A DNA stretch of 64,000 nucleotides from Carallia brachiata (GCA_021464245.1 JADCRB010000071.1:4045681-4109680), one strand, 5' to 3'; counted from the first letter of the stretch, positions 22,929-34,984 are shown. Numbers and translations are program-made. The notes: generated from the sequence alone by a model not told the origin.

Positions 22929-23420
22929 ACGATACTTTTATTTCTCACAACGACACTTGACACATTTCTACGACACTTTTAATTCTTTTGTACAACACTT
23001 GCTAACCTTCCTACGACACATTTACGGCCACTGTCGTATGACACTTCACTCATCTCCTACTACACATGACTTATTGCTTACGAAACCTATATTTCTTACC
23101 TCTCTCAATTCTAGTTTCGCTCTGTACAATACCTCTTCTATTATTGTACGACACTTGACTCATTTTATACGATACATTTATTTCTTTCGTACTACATTTT
23201 ACTGTTATCGTATGACATTTTTTATTCTTCTATACAACACTTGGGTAATTCCTACTAATACCTTAACTTCATTCATATAACACTTTAGGTGGTTTCATAT
23301 GACATCTTTGATTCTTTCGTATGACACTTCACTAATTCTTAATGACAACTTCATTGCATTTGTATGACACTGTGTAATTCCCTATTACTCAATTATTTCT
23401 TTCCTACGATACCTATCTTT
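22929..23420. repeat. Degenerate 21-22 bp periodic array A
   Basis: About 20 copies of a core close to 'tacgacac' follow each other. I place cores at 22929, 22950, 22970, 22992, 23013, 23038, 23059, 23080, 23126, 23148, 23169, 23191, 23212, 23234, 23254, 23277, 23299, 23321, 23342 and 23364. Nearly all steps are 20-23 bases, one is 25 and one is a double step of 46. The stretch after each core tends to alternate between 'ttgactcattcc' and 'ctttatttctttcg'. No coding frame is kept, and the core occurs on one strand only. Confidence 0.75.
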
Positions 23421-23714
23421 CTTCCAAACGACGAGTGAGTAATTATCTTCTCATTTTTCCGCATTTCTCTCCCTCTCTGTTTCCCTCTCGACATCAAACC
23501 TTAGTAATTATTTTAATTTAAAAATTGGAAACAAATTTCAATGTTTCTCATGCGAACAAACATTTACAAAATTACAAATTTCATATATTTTCAAAATAAA
23601 ACTTAGAGACTATTCAACAATTTTTTAGAGTTCGCATATTATTATATATGAAATATTAAAAAATATAAATTTTGTCATACTCAAAACATTAAAACACTTT
23701 AAAAATCTAATAAA

Positions 23715-23950
23715 TTCAAAATGTTCTCTTTCCCTTTCAATCCTTCTCTCTCTTTATGTACCTCTTTTCCCTGACTCACTCTCTCACTTTGAGTCATCAT
23801 GACGTTTAAGGACTGATACAGATGGGAAGAGAATTTAGAACAAGCGGGAGAAATGAGAGGATAGCTAGAGAGAGACAAAGACAAATAAAGAGAGAATATC
23901 TAAAAAAGAAATAAGCAAGATTGGAGAGATACATATATAAAGAGATGATG
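23715..23950. repeat. Compound repeat, foldback module B
   Basis: This is a second copy of the pyrimidine-then-purine foldback, preceded like module A by 'cattaaaacactt' and followed by a 'gaaagagaag' word and a periodic array. Similarity to module A extends across the hairpin and the first half of the array. It therefore represents a duplication of the whole unit (roughly 1.08 kb apart), with considerable divergence. Confidence 0.55.
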
Positions 23951-23975
23951 GAAAGAGAAGCATTTTAGTTTCCTT

Positions 23976-24245
23976 ACAACACGTTCATTGCTGTTGTAGG
24001 ACAGTTGATACATTCCTTGCAAAATCTTCATTCTTTCGTTCGACAGCTACTTCACTACTTACGACACATTTATTTCTCTCTACGACGCTTGACACATTCT
24101 TACGACACTGGATTCTTTTGTAAGAAATTTGCTGACCTTCCCACGACATATTTACAGACACTCTCATACAACGTTTGACTCATCTCCTACAACAGATGAA
24201 TCATTGGCTACGACACATGCACTTCTTTCGTACGACACTTGTGCT
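23976..24245. repeat. Degenerate 21-22 bp periodic array B
   Basis: Cores like 'tacgacac' stand near 23976, 23998, 24040, 24061, 24082, 24102, 24122, 24143, 24168, 24189, 24210 and 24232, again 20-22 bases apart. The single 25-base step falls at the same relative place as in array A (the 'tttacagacactctcat' versus 'tttacggccactgtcgt' stretch). This shows that A and B descend from one older array and did not arise separately. Confidence 0.7.
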
Positions 24246-24582
24246 GATATTCTCTAACTTCATGGTTATTAATTAATTGTTTCGTTGCAATTAATTAATT
24301 ACTTACTTACTTTTACAAAAAAATTATAGTGTTCAACATTAATTTTGATTTTTGTAATTGTTTAAAAAAATTGTATTTTCGAAATTGCATTGTAGAAATA
24401 GGAACATGAAAAGGTGAGTCTATGTCTTTTTTTTTTTTTTCCAACTATGCAATTTCGAAGGTAATTCATGTCAACAATTCACAATACTTGTAAGGAAATT
24501 TATTAAATTACTTTACTTATTATAATTTTTGTCCTTATGTATTTTGGCATTTTTGCTTAGTCTCAAAGGCCCCAAATTAAAC

Positions 24583-24936
24583 ATGACATTCGGAGAGATC
24601 ATATGCCACTTCTGCTTGTAAAGTCTAGCGACAACTTTGCCAGAGTCATAAGACATCTCAGTTATTCTCATGACGCCTTTATTTCAAAAACTCGATATAA
24701 CGTTTCAGTAATTTCTACGACATCTTTATTTCATTCATACGACACATTCATTTCATTCGTACGGCACTCAACTTCCTGACGACATCTTCATTTTTTCTGT
24801 ATGTCACTTGACTCATTCCTTTTGCCGCCTTCATTTAACTAGTAACACATTTGACTAATTTCATACAACACCTTTATTTAACTCTCATGCCACTTTAGTG
24901 ATTGTTTATGACTACTTTATTTCTGTTATACGACAT
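24583..24936. repeat. Degenerate 21-22 bp periodic array C
   Basis: About 17 weaker cores run from 24583 to 24930 (for example 24717, 24739, 24761, 24779, 24801, 24865, 24887, 24908, 24930), mostly 20-22 bases apart. The flanking words 'tttatttcattc' and 'ttgactcattcc' recur. There is no foldback module directly to its left; the third foldback lies to its right. Confidence 0.65.
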
Positions 24937-25139
24937 CTATCTCATTCCCTTCAAATTTTTTCGTTTTCATAACCTTGATAAGTTTTAAAATTTAAGTTAT
25001 CAAAGAATAAAAAAAAACTTACAAACGATTTATAAATTGATGAAAATTTTCAATTTCAAAGATATTTAACAATTACAAAAGAGAAATTACCAAACTCAAA
25101 AAATGTAACCACGATGAAAATCCAAGATATTAAAAGTTG

Positions 25140-25390
25140 TCTCTTTCTCTTTCAATCCTTGTTTATCTTCATCTATCTCTTTTCTCTCTTTCTTTCCTCC
25201 TCTCCCTCTTTCTTTTTATGTGGCCTCCATGTTTGCGGTCGATTAACAAAGATAGAGCAAAGAGTGAGTAAGAGGCAGAAATGAGGAGAGCGAGAGAGAG
25301 GGATAAAAAGAGAAAGTGAGCAAATAGAGAATAAGACAGATAAAAAGGAAGGGAGAGAGACAAAGACAATGGGACATAACTAGAGAGAGA
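25140..25390. repeat. Compound repeat, foldback module C
   Basis: This is a third pyrimidine/purine foldback: a CT-rich half at about 25140-25216, a loop around 'atgtttgcggtcgattaac', and a GA-rich half at about 25245-25390 carrying the words 'gaggcagaaatgagga' and 'gataaaaagagaaag' also seen in module A. It is not followed by a periodic array; AT-rich DNA follows directly. Confidence 0.5.
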
Positions 25391-25817
25391 AGTTTTTTAT
25401 TTCTTAATTTTAATTCTTTTTTGCTTTTTTGTAATTTTTAAATTGCCTTTTAGTTTCTTGTTACTCTTTTTTTTTTTTTTCATAATTAAGGTCTTTAAGT
25501 TTTCAAAAAATGCACTTGAAGCTTTTTTAGTGAACTATGATTTTTAGACATATTTGATATTTTTTTTTCGATATATTTTTTATATGTTTGTCCAAACGAT
25601 AGGTGCTAGTGGATATTTGAAATTAAAAAAAATAATCGATAAGTTTTTGCAGGCCGTTGGATAAATTGCGTAGTTACTTGGATACTATCTAAAATTAAAT
25701 TGTATATTTCACTAAAACAAAGGGTAATACTATATAGTAATATTTAGGTAGTAATAAATTAACAATAAAATGACATGAGTTGTAGAATAATTATAATTTA
25801 AAAAAAGAAAAAAAATA

Positions 25818-25897
25818 AGTTATTAAATACTATTAAATAAAATATATAATTATTTTAAGTTATTAAATACTATTAAATAAAATATATAATTATTTTA
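25818..25897. repeat. Perfect 40-bp tandem duplication
   Basis: Two identical AT-rich 40-base units (agttattaaatac... ending tatttta) lie head to tail at 25818-25857 and 25858-25897. Perfect identity in such AT-rich DNA points to a recent slippage event. Confidence 0.9.
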
Positions 25898-26408
25898 TTA
25901 CTACTCAAAATTAAATTACACAATAATTCTGAAAAAATTTGTAACATTAATTTTTTTTTTCTTGGCACCACAACACGTAACTACACCAAAACCATTAAAA
26001 GGTCTTCTCCAAATATTGTTCTACTGTTAAGCCTTCTTTATTTAGTATTTATTCCCTTCATAATAAAAAAAACAAATTCTACAATTAGCTACCTTTGTGT
26101 ATGCCAACAAACAATGATGTTAGTATAGTATTAGCTACGGAGGATTTCCCATTATACATTTACTTTTTATTTTCAATCTCCGCCACCTCGCAGCTAATTT
26201 TCCTCGCCGGTTTTCTCTCCGAAAGTGAGCCAAAAACGGTGTGCAGTCCAGTCGAGTCGACTCGGGAGAGAGCAAGCGTAGGCCAAGCAGCGTCGCCCAA
26301 CAATTGCCCTTTGTTCTCCTTTCATTGATCAAAAAGAAAAAGAATAAATTAACTCCTTTTTGTTTTACTACATTTATTCAATTGTAAAATCAATTTCAAA
26401 CAGCTAAA

Positions 26409-26542
26409 ATGGATTCTCGCTTTTCCTATCTATGATTCCAATGCAATCCCCCATGCTTCGATTGAATCGGAAAACCCCGACCCCAATTGGCTTATTCCCC
26501 TTGTTCTTTCGAATTCTCCGAAAATCCTTAATAAATAATTAA
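26409..26542 (+). promoter_or_regulatory. Two possible upstream ORFs before the NAC gene
   Basis: Within the 170 bases before the NAC start codon there is an 8-codon ORF (26409-26435) and a 33-codon ORF (26441-26542, rich in Arg, Leu, Phe and Pro). The second ends 30 bases before the NAC ATG. If the transcript begins upstream of 26400, these would be translated first and could lower NAC output. Neither was recognised as a conserved uORF family. Confidence 0.3.
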
Positions 26543-26572
26543 TAATTTGCAAAGTCTAATAATTGGTATTTG

Positions 26573-29500
26573 ATGGCCTGTGCTGACTCGGCTACTTCTC
26601 TGGCTCCGGGGTTCCGATTTCACCCTACGGATGAGGAACTGGTCCGATACTACCTGAAACGGAAGCTCAGCAACAAGCCTTTCCGTTTTGACCCTATCTC
26701 CGTCGTCGACATCTACAAATCCGAGCCTTGGGATCTTCCAGGTCTCCCCGTTTTTTTTTTTTTTTTTTACTTTTTTCGACTGTCCTTTGCCTCCACTATG
26801 CCATATACGCTGCATGTAATTTCACAACTATCTTGGTGCTGATTGTTATTTGTTTGTTAACATTGTGGAGCTTTGTGTCAACGGAAATTATTTCATTGTA
26901 AATCATTGTTTTGGATATGAATCCAGTAACTTTTTTTTTTCTTGAGAAAAGAAATGTCCAGACGGGGCAATTTCATTTCTATGCCGATTTCGACGTCAAA
27001 ATAGTAGTATGAGATTCTATATTTACTTTGACCGAATGAAACATGATTTGCTTCTTGGGCGCACCCCTTTCTTCCTTTTCCTTGAGATCGGATGGATTTT
27101 TGCTTGTTTAATGTATCTTGAATTAATAGATTGAAAATATAATTTCTGGTTCTTCCTTGGAAATTGCGGGGATTGACCAATCCCAGCTAAACGCCTAAAC
27201 CCCAAACTGGGCTTAGTTCCCAATACCAGACAGGAAGTATAATTCACTTTGTTGTTCCGGAGTTATTAGGTAATAATTTTATCAATCTTATTCTTCTTTG
27301 TAGTTAATGGATTCTGTAGTGATGTAGTATTTGCTCTGTTGGTATGAGGTCTACAGTCTTTGCAGCTGGTCGGTCTCTTACTTGATTATTCTCTTAAGCA
27401 CCCATCCTCATTTCTAAGTCTAAAAAGAGGGCAAAAAATCTGCCATCCAAAGAAGAAAAAAAAAGAAAAGAGATTAGGTAGAGATTAGATACTCATTCAC
27501 ACTTTTCTCATTAATATGCAATTTTGTGGGTGTTTCAGCTAAGTCGAAGTTGAAGAGCCGGGATATGGAGTGGTATTTTTTTAGTGCATTAGATAGGAAG
27601 TACAACAATGGATCAAAAACCAACCGTGCTACTGAGAAAGGGTACTGGAAGACGACTGGAAAGGACCGGCCTATTCAAAGCAACTGTCAATTAGTGGGAA
27701 TGAAGAAGACCCTTGTATATCATCAAGGGCGTGCCCCACATGGTGAGCGCAGCAACTGGGTGATGCATGAGTACCGCCTTGTTGAGAGTGAATTGGAGAA
27801 AACTGGAATTGCACAAGTGAGATTAGCAAATTCAATAGCAAATTCCAGTTACTCTTTTTGATACTTTCTGGAGAGGGGTGTGTGTTTTTAATTCAGTCAT
27901 CTGTATATTAATTGTGTTGGTTCTGGTGGGGTTGGGAAGGATGCTTTTGTTCTATGCAGGATTTTCCAGAAGAGAGGAATAGGGCCGAAGACTGGAGAAC
28001 AGTATGGGGCACCATTTGTGGAGGAGGAATGGGATGATGACAAGGTTGCTGTTTTTCCTGGTGAAGAACTGGTGGTGCATGATGAAAAGGCAGTTGATGA
28101 TGAGGCATTTGTGGAAACAAATGACCTTGAGCAGTTTTGTATTCCTATGGTATGTTGTGCGTGAATTATGATGGTTTTTGTTTGCAAAATGAAGAGAATT
28201 TCAAATTTTTTATGTTGAAGGACTTGCTGTCCATGGTATAATAAGTTTCTATTTGTGCTCACATGATAGCACAAGCTGATTATATACTGTAGCCTTTGCT
28301 TTCTGTGCCATGCCTTTTTGCAGTTGATATGTTATTTATTTCCCATCTAATATTATAATGTGCTGTAGAGTGTTTGCAGATCGTCAATACTCACAGTTCT
28401 AAGTCCATCTGTTGTTGCTTCAAAGAAGAAATTTACTGACATATTTACACAATGCATTGATTACTGTGGTTGTAGATCATTATGTACTCAAGATTTGTGA
28501 AGATGTCTTTTCGTTCCCTCTAGCATGATGTTCTCCGCATGATAATTACTTTTTATTACGTTGTGAACACTCGCGACATGTTGTCTACGTTATTCATTGA
28601 CAAAGATTCATGTGTGTTTGGCAGAATTTTGATGCTGGAATTTTGTCTGGAAATGTCGCTTTTCCATTGAACTCCTACAAGGGAGATGGAAGCAACTATG
28701 TGGAGCCACGCAGTAATTACAGTGAAGACGATCAAATGCCTGTTATAGTCAGCGGCGAAAACACGTGGGATTCAAACCTGCTAGATGGCCAGCGCTTGAT
28801 AGATTTACCAGGGCAATATGAAATGGATACAGAAGCCGTCAAGAATGGATATATTACTGAATCAGGCAATAACGTTATTGTTGATGTAAATAACTTGATT
28901 GATGGGCCATTCTTGGATGCTAATGACAAACTGCCAGTCAGTGATGGATTTTTTCTTGAAGCTATTGATTTTTCAAATCCTATGGATCCAGCTTCTGGAG
29001 AAGAAATCACAGGTTTTGACATGGTTGATGAGTATCTCAATTTCCCGGATGCTGGTGATGAGAATATGGCATTTATTCCTTCTGAAATCATGGGAAGTGA
29101 AAATGTTAGTTCTGACCAATCACAACAATTCCAGGAGGTAAATTTTGCATTAGGACTAAACTTTGCACATGTTGTGATCTGGGAAGGTAAATGACCCTTT
29201 GTTGATTAATTATCCTCCAAGCAGGATCTAGATGGAGAAACTGAGGAAGTGTTGATGGCCACCCAAAAACTGTTCGAAGGAAGTGGGACTGCTGATGCAA
29301 CCTGCTTGAAGCAAAAGCCAAATGCCACTGAGTTCGAGTCTGGTAGGTTAAGATCTCTATTTGACTTGTCATCACTAGACTCTAGACTGTAAATGTGTTT
29401 CTTTAACCCATTGAATTGAGAATGCAAGATTTTCAAACAATGTATTACTAAATCATTGGTAAGAATCTTCTTGGCCTGGGCTTATCTTTCTCCTTATATT

Positions 29501-29918
29501 CTGTGGTGCAGATATGAAATATCCATTTATAAAGCTGGTCAGCCACAGGTTGGCTGGCATTCCGGCGCCTCCAGCATTTGCATCTGAGTTCCCTATCAAG
29601 GATGCAGCACTTAGGTTAAATGCTGCACAAGCCTCCTGCTCTGTTAATGTTACTGCTGACCCGATAAGAATAGAGAACATGGGTTTAGGGGGCAGTGAAA
29701 TTGACTGGTCACTGGGAAAGAACGGGAATGTCAATATCATCTTGTCCTTTGTCTTGCCGCAAGGTGATGTCGGTCCTGCCAGTTTGCTGTCCATTTCTAG
29801 CTTATTCTCAGGCAAGACAGGGTCTGTAATGTCACGAGGCTGGTTCTTCTTAATGCTGTTCTGGGTCTTGATGTTTGCAGTGAGTTTTAAGACTGTTAAT
29901 TACATGTGTGCCAAATAA
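26573..29918 (+). CDS. Membrane-tethered NAC transcription factor, NAC053/NAC078 type (NTL)
   Basis: Six exons: 26573-26741, 27539-27816, 27940-28149, 28625-29137, 29225-29342, 29512-29918, with GT-AG borders and matching phases, giving 564 residues. The NAC domain covers residues 10 to about 160, with [77 protein letters not shown] and [20 protein letters not shown]. An acidic middle region follows. A C-terminal hydrophobic helix (about 539-556, [17 protein letters not shown]) ends in a short basic tail. Such NTL proteins are held in a membrane and released by proteolysis to reach the nucleus. NAC053/NAC078 relatives in Arabidopsis act in proteasome-stress and ROS-related responses. The start is the ATG at 26573, just before the conserved SLAPGF. 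The gene appears intact. The assignment to this subgroup rests on domain wording and the C-terminal helix. Confidence 0.95.
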
Positions 29919-31850
29919 TTTATGCCCAATGTCGCTGACTTAAAAACATCCAAAATTGTTTACGGGGGTCATAGTTTATTGGGGATGATTAGTGGTCAAT
30001 CCCTGTTATAGGTTAATTAGGATATCATGCTTTTTGTTGGATTCATCGTTGTTAAAATTTTAACTAATTTATGTAATTTACACACACTAGCGGGCTCATG
30101 TTGTTTCTGATAAGGATGTTCTACTAAGCTTCTGTAGTGGCCAACTTTCCAGTTGATCGTTGACAGGCTTAATATGATAGTTGGTAAGAAGCAGTTTTCA
30201 TTAGCCAGTGAATCTGGGAGGTAAGGTAGGATTCCCTTTTGCAGGAAATTTCTTGGGGCTTATTGGTTCATAGCATCGCGATTGTATAGCCTGTAAATCC
30301 GTTGACTTCGAATTATTTTGTTGTGGCACAAGTTTTGTTCGTTAAATTTCAGATGCGTGTCTTGATTTAGAAAACTTTGTGCAATTGTTTATGAAATTTG
30401 TTGTGTGGGGAGGTGGTGGTCTGATATTTTGTACTGACTGGCAAAGGGCATTGTGTCTCGTGAATTTTGTAGGCTTGTGCCAGTCCAGAGCAGCGTGAAG
30501 TCCACCAATGAAAAATTGCAAGAGCCATCGCATTGGCTCGTTCTTGTTGTCTTCCTCTTAGCAAAAAATTATAATTAACTGGTTTGCATGGCTTTATCTA
30601 TGTTATTCTTTCTTGCTGCTCATAATTTGCGAGCGACAGGCATTATACCTCAAAGAGCAAGATAATAAATTTCTGCAGGACAGGGATGGCGAACACTGAA
30701 AGCTCCAATAGATTAACGGGGGTTGGGGGTATTGGTTTGATGCAATTTGGCCATGGAAAACAATGCACAATATTGCAAACCAAAGTTAGAATAATAAAAT
30801 TGTCAAAAAAGTTAGAATAATAGAAGTGCTGAAAGCCATAATTGAGTGACAGAGGGTTAAGAGATCAAAATCCTCAATTTTCCGATGTTACCAAAAAGAG
30901 ACTGAATCCCTTAACAGGTTTTAGCCCTTCATAATTCATTGGTTCTCGATCTCAAAACTTTATCAAAATAGGCTTTACTACCAATCGGTGCTTAATGATG
31001 TTGATATTTGACCTCGAAATCCTGACATAAATTATTTCAAAGTTTAGTAAATTTTGCATAGCTTAGAGGAAGTACTGCCCCTCAACCAGTACGAAGGGGG
31101 GACTAAAAAGGCTCCGCCACCCCGCCAGCCACCATTTCTTTTCCCCACTCAGAAAGACCCAAAACTGAGACCCAAAACTGGGCCATCCAATCCACTCGAT
31201 TGCTAATTTTTGCTTTAGAAAACACTTTACAAAATCTTTAATTGAAATAGAAACATGCTCTGATACCCCCAAATTTGGTTCTTATTACTGTCACAGATGT
31301 AACAGAAGCATGTGAAACACTCCAAGTTGTGGACTAAACAGCAGTTCGCAATCAAACAGAACAATTAAGCTAAAAAGAAGGCACTGCAGATAAATTGAAC
31401 CTTATAAATATATATTTAGTTGACGAACAAAACCTAATTACATTCAAAACATGAAGTCTATTTAGGAGGATCTTATTGGGACTCATGTAATACAATCGCA
31501 GGAAATCAAATGAAATTAAAAAAAAAAAAAAAAAAAGTCATGGGAAGTAAAAACTAATGTCCTTGTAAATTCGTATGAAACAGGAAAAGAAAATCCTCAG
31601 TCGATAGACAAAGAACGACGTGAAATGCACAGACCATACCTCATACCCACTTTAAACTTATCTCCTAAATAACTCTTCAAAGCTCATAAAAACACACATT
31701 ATGAAAAAAAAAAAAAAAAACCTTTTTTTGGGTCCAACAAGACACAGTCTTGGCCTTCCATTCTTCTTCATTCTTGGCTTGCAAGATAGCTAGGGCAGCT
31801 AAATTTTACAAGATTGAGGCACGAACTTTCAACCTCTATGGATTGGGAGT
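29919..31850. other. Intergenic, convergent 3' regions
   Basis: The stretch lies between the convergent NAC and kelch genes and should hold both 3' UTRs. It has A-runs at 31520-31536 and 31704-31720. No further gene is supported. Confidence 0.5.
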
Positions 31851-34800
31851 TTACCCAGTTATCCAACGCCAGACACCACCAGAGCCTTGTTTCTGGATAG
31901 CACTAAGCTCCATCTCCTGCTCTAATGCGAACTTCTGTCTCCTGAGTATTTGTACTTCATTCTCGATGGAGTGCAATGATTCGAGGATCTTCTGCAATTC
32001 AGCAATTTGTGCCTGAGTGGAAAACCAACATGACCCAAATTGAATTAGGTTTTAGCCAATAGAAACCAATCGGACAAATGTGATGATAGTATGAAGAAGA
32101 GGTAAAACCTCCAGTTTAAAGCATCTTGATCTCTCCGTTGCCAGTTGACCTCGGATAGAATGGAGTTCCTAAAAAGAAATCAACTAAAAATTATTAAAAT
32201 AGTTCAGAATAAGAAGAAAGACAATCACCTTTTTGTAAGATGATCACCTTGGACAATTCACTCTGGGTACTGTTCACTTCATCAATCTGTTCCTTGACCC
32301 TGGAATTTTCTGCTCTGACTTCAGCAAGTGACATTTCCAAGGCCTTTTTCTCCTCTTTAATTGAATCAATTTCAATTATTAGATCTTCTTCAGAAGGAGT
32401 ATTTTCGACCCTTTTAGAGTGAAATGTTATGTTGGAGAAATCCAACACTTCGGATTTGGCCAGGGCATATGCAGCAGTAACAGAAGCTGCTGCTGCAGCA
32501 GCTGCTGGTGACTGAAAAATTTTAGGGCGTGAAATGTCCCTTGGCTTGAGTCTTATAACAAAAACCTAAAAAAAAATGGTCACAAGGAAACCATAGAGAG
32601 GAATGAGTACTAAGAAAGTGCATGCTGACATTCAAGCAGCAAAAACTAGCTTTACAGGACTTACATCATTATTGTATTTCCCGTTATAGCCACCAAAGGC
32701 AACCAAATGCTCCTCTCCATCAATAAGTGCTGAGCAAACACTAAGTCCCTGCTTTTATATCTGTATTTAGTTATCTTTCACAGCATGGAAGCAAAATAAG
32801 TTGTGAACTAGTGATACAAGGAAACATGTACTGACCTCACTAGCTAGTGGATCCCGTTCCTTTACACTTGTCAATGTTGACCAAACTAGCTTAGACATAT
32901 TTAGAACAAGGGTTTCTGGGCAACCTGTAAACCAGGACCAACATTTAATCCATTAGAGAACATAACCATGTCAACTGCTGATGATAGTGTTACATGAAAC
33001 AAGTTCTTGCATACCACTTTTATTATCCCCACCACCGACTATATACCATTTATCGTCAATGGTTATCGCAGCATGGCCAGCCCTCGGATTTACCAGAACA
33101 CCTTGACTTTCTGGTTGTGACCACTGCATCTGCAATTTAGAAAGACCTTGTCTTAATAACTAAAGGAAAGCTTTGTCTCTGTTTGTGGGGGATGAGGTGG
33201 GTTAAAGGTACATTGAGAGAGAGAGAGAGAGAGAGAGAGTCCATAAGCAACCACTGGTGGGTAGACTGTTTTAGCAAACTGGAACCAACTTACATAGCAG
33301 TGACCTCCTTCAGTGCCTCACACAAATCATGATAAAAACAAATAGTCCAATGGTATGCTTTGCAAATCTAGTTTTCAACGGTTTAGCCATAAATAATACC
33401 ACTTACTGTTTGTAAATCCAGGACGTGAAGATCGTTGAAGAAGATTGAATGTGAACAACCACCAAATATAAGTAGGTAGCGTTCTGCATGTATAGCAGCA
33501 GTGTGATCAAACCGGGGAGCTGGTGACGTCTGCCTATGACAACACAAGAAAACGATGCAGAAGACTTCTGAAAACATGCAATTAACTGACCATAAATGTA
33601 GAAAAATACTTACGTTGTCTCTACAACATCCCAAGTCATTGTTTGCAGATCGAGGGCGTAGACATCATTCAGCAATCTCCTGCTCCTATCTTCTCCTCCA
33701 AAGATTATGAGCCTAGAACCAACCAGGGTAGCAGAATGGCCCCCTCGAGCTATCTGATATACATTACAGAATCTTATCATAAAAACTAAAACTGCATTTC
33801 CTTGTCCAAAAAATAAGTCAAAACTAAAGAGAAAGTAACATAAGCTTGATCACTAAGGCTAAAGAGAGGAATCAAAACTAATGTATTAATTAAGCCAATT
33901 ACCGGAGCTTTTCCGGACGCCTCAATAACACCGCACTGATTGGCTTCTGGATCAATGAACCGCACTACAAAAATTCATTGGCAGGCATAAGATCCTAGGA
34001 AATAGAGAAATGCACCATCCAATAGTTAGGGAGGAATTAAGGACTCTCTTAGCCACATCTAAAAAAATCAAACCTGTCATTCTCTCTGTATATTTCTTTG
34101 AATGCCCACCAAGGATCAGGATTTTGGTTCCCCACTTAAACTACCAGAAGTTAAATGATACGTCTGAGTAGATAATAGAGAGCATGTGGAGAAACTGCAT
34201 CTACAGATATGAGTTGGAAAAAGGAGAAGGAAGGGCGATACTTGGTGTGAGAGATGACGCTAGGTGGAAAATGGGCGATAATTTCTTACCATACTGTGGT
34301 CTGACATGGCTGGAAGAACTTCCTGTAAGCCATCGTCCTCAATTTTATCATCTGGTTGTTCAGTTTTGAGTTTTACACTAGACCATGCCAAATTTTTGAA
34401 ATCAAAGGCCTGCACAGATTACCGAGGTGACATCAATACATGGGCCAAAATGGGATACCTTATAATATGCATGAGCAGATAGACATATCCAATACCTGAA
34501 CATCAGATACATAGCGACCATTACGACACCCTCCATAGACATACAGTTTCTCATCAATCACAGCTGCAGCATGCTATACAAAAAAAAGGGCAGCAATAAT
34601 AATATTAACACTGACAATGATAATAATAATGATGGGCTTGACAAATAGCATCTATTCTCACTTCATGAATTTAATGGCATCGATCGATGCAGTTAAAAAA
34701 TAACGAAAACAATGACAATGGCCTTAGCAATAATAACACAAAATAATAATACAAGGGTGCTGGAATTTGCAAAATAACATTAATGAAATAATTGGAACAA

Positions 34801-34984
34801 GAAAGAAGATGACCTTATAGCGACCAGAAGGGCGTGGCCCAGGAACAGGGACTGGGATCCACTGGTCATAGGCGGCCAATTGCGAAAACCAATTGCCCAA
34901 ATCCATAGTCCTGGCCTCCTCCGTCTTCTTCATGATGTCCTCCTCCGTTCCCATGTAACCTGTCAACTTACTGTCACTTGACAA
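31851..34984 (-). CDS. Kelch-repeat protein, ACBP4/5-like but without the ACB domain
   Basis: Thirteen exons: 34814-34984, 34496-34573, 34290-34409, 34074-34134, 33903-33964, 33614-33753, 33407-33533, 33015-33129, 32836-32924, 32665-32748, 32248-32565, 32109-32168, 31851-32012. Together they give 528 residues in one frame. The N-terminus is MSSDSKLTGYMGTEED, then WFSQLAAYDQW, and about six kelch blades follow (YVYGGCRNGRYVSDVQ, LILGGHS, LIIFGGEDRSRRLLNDVY, LLIFGGCSHSIFFNDL, YIVGGGDN, LVAFGGYNGKYNND). After these come an alanine run near residue 370 and a long Glu/Lys/Leu-rich coiled coil to the end (GSGGVWRWITG). The kelch plus coiled-coil half and the WRWI end match plant ACBP4/5-like proteins. 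No acyl-CoA-binding domain precedes it, as in the shorter kelch relatives of this group. It is probably a cytosolic scaffold; no enzyme activity is implied. Confidence 0.92.
33215..33239. repeat. (GA)n microsatellite in a kelch-gene intron
   Basis: About 25 bases of GA dinucleotide lie inside the intron between the exons at 33407-33533 and 33015-33129. Confidence 0.85.

Noticed and set aside
22347..22963. Open frames at 22347-22766 (+) and 22691-22963 (-)
   Set aside because: They cover the CT/GA foldback; the Ser/Leu- or Arg/Lys-rich products are artefacts of dinucleotide-like composition.
22929..24936. CRISPR-like array because of evenly spaced repeats
   Set aside because: Repeats are too short and degenerate, there are no unique spacers of constant length or cas genes, and the DNA is from a plant nucleus.
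25169..25369. Minus-strand frame beginning MSLSLSLPFYLS
   Set aside because: It is a low-complexity product of foldback module C, with no gene context.
26095..26328. Frame of 77 codons upstream of the NAC gene as a separate gene
   Set aside because: No domain; it overlaps the probable promoter and leader region of the NAC gene.
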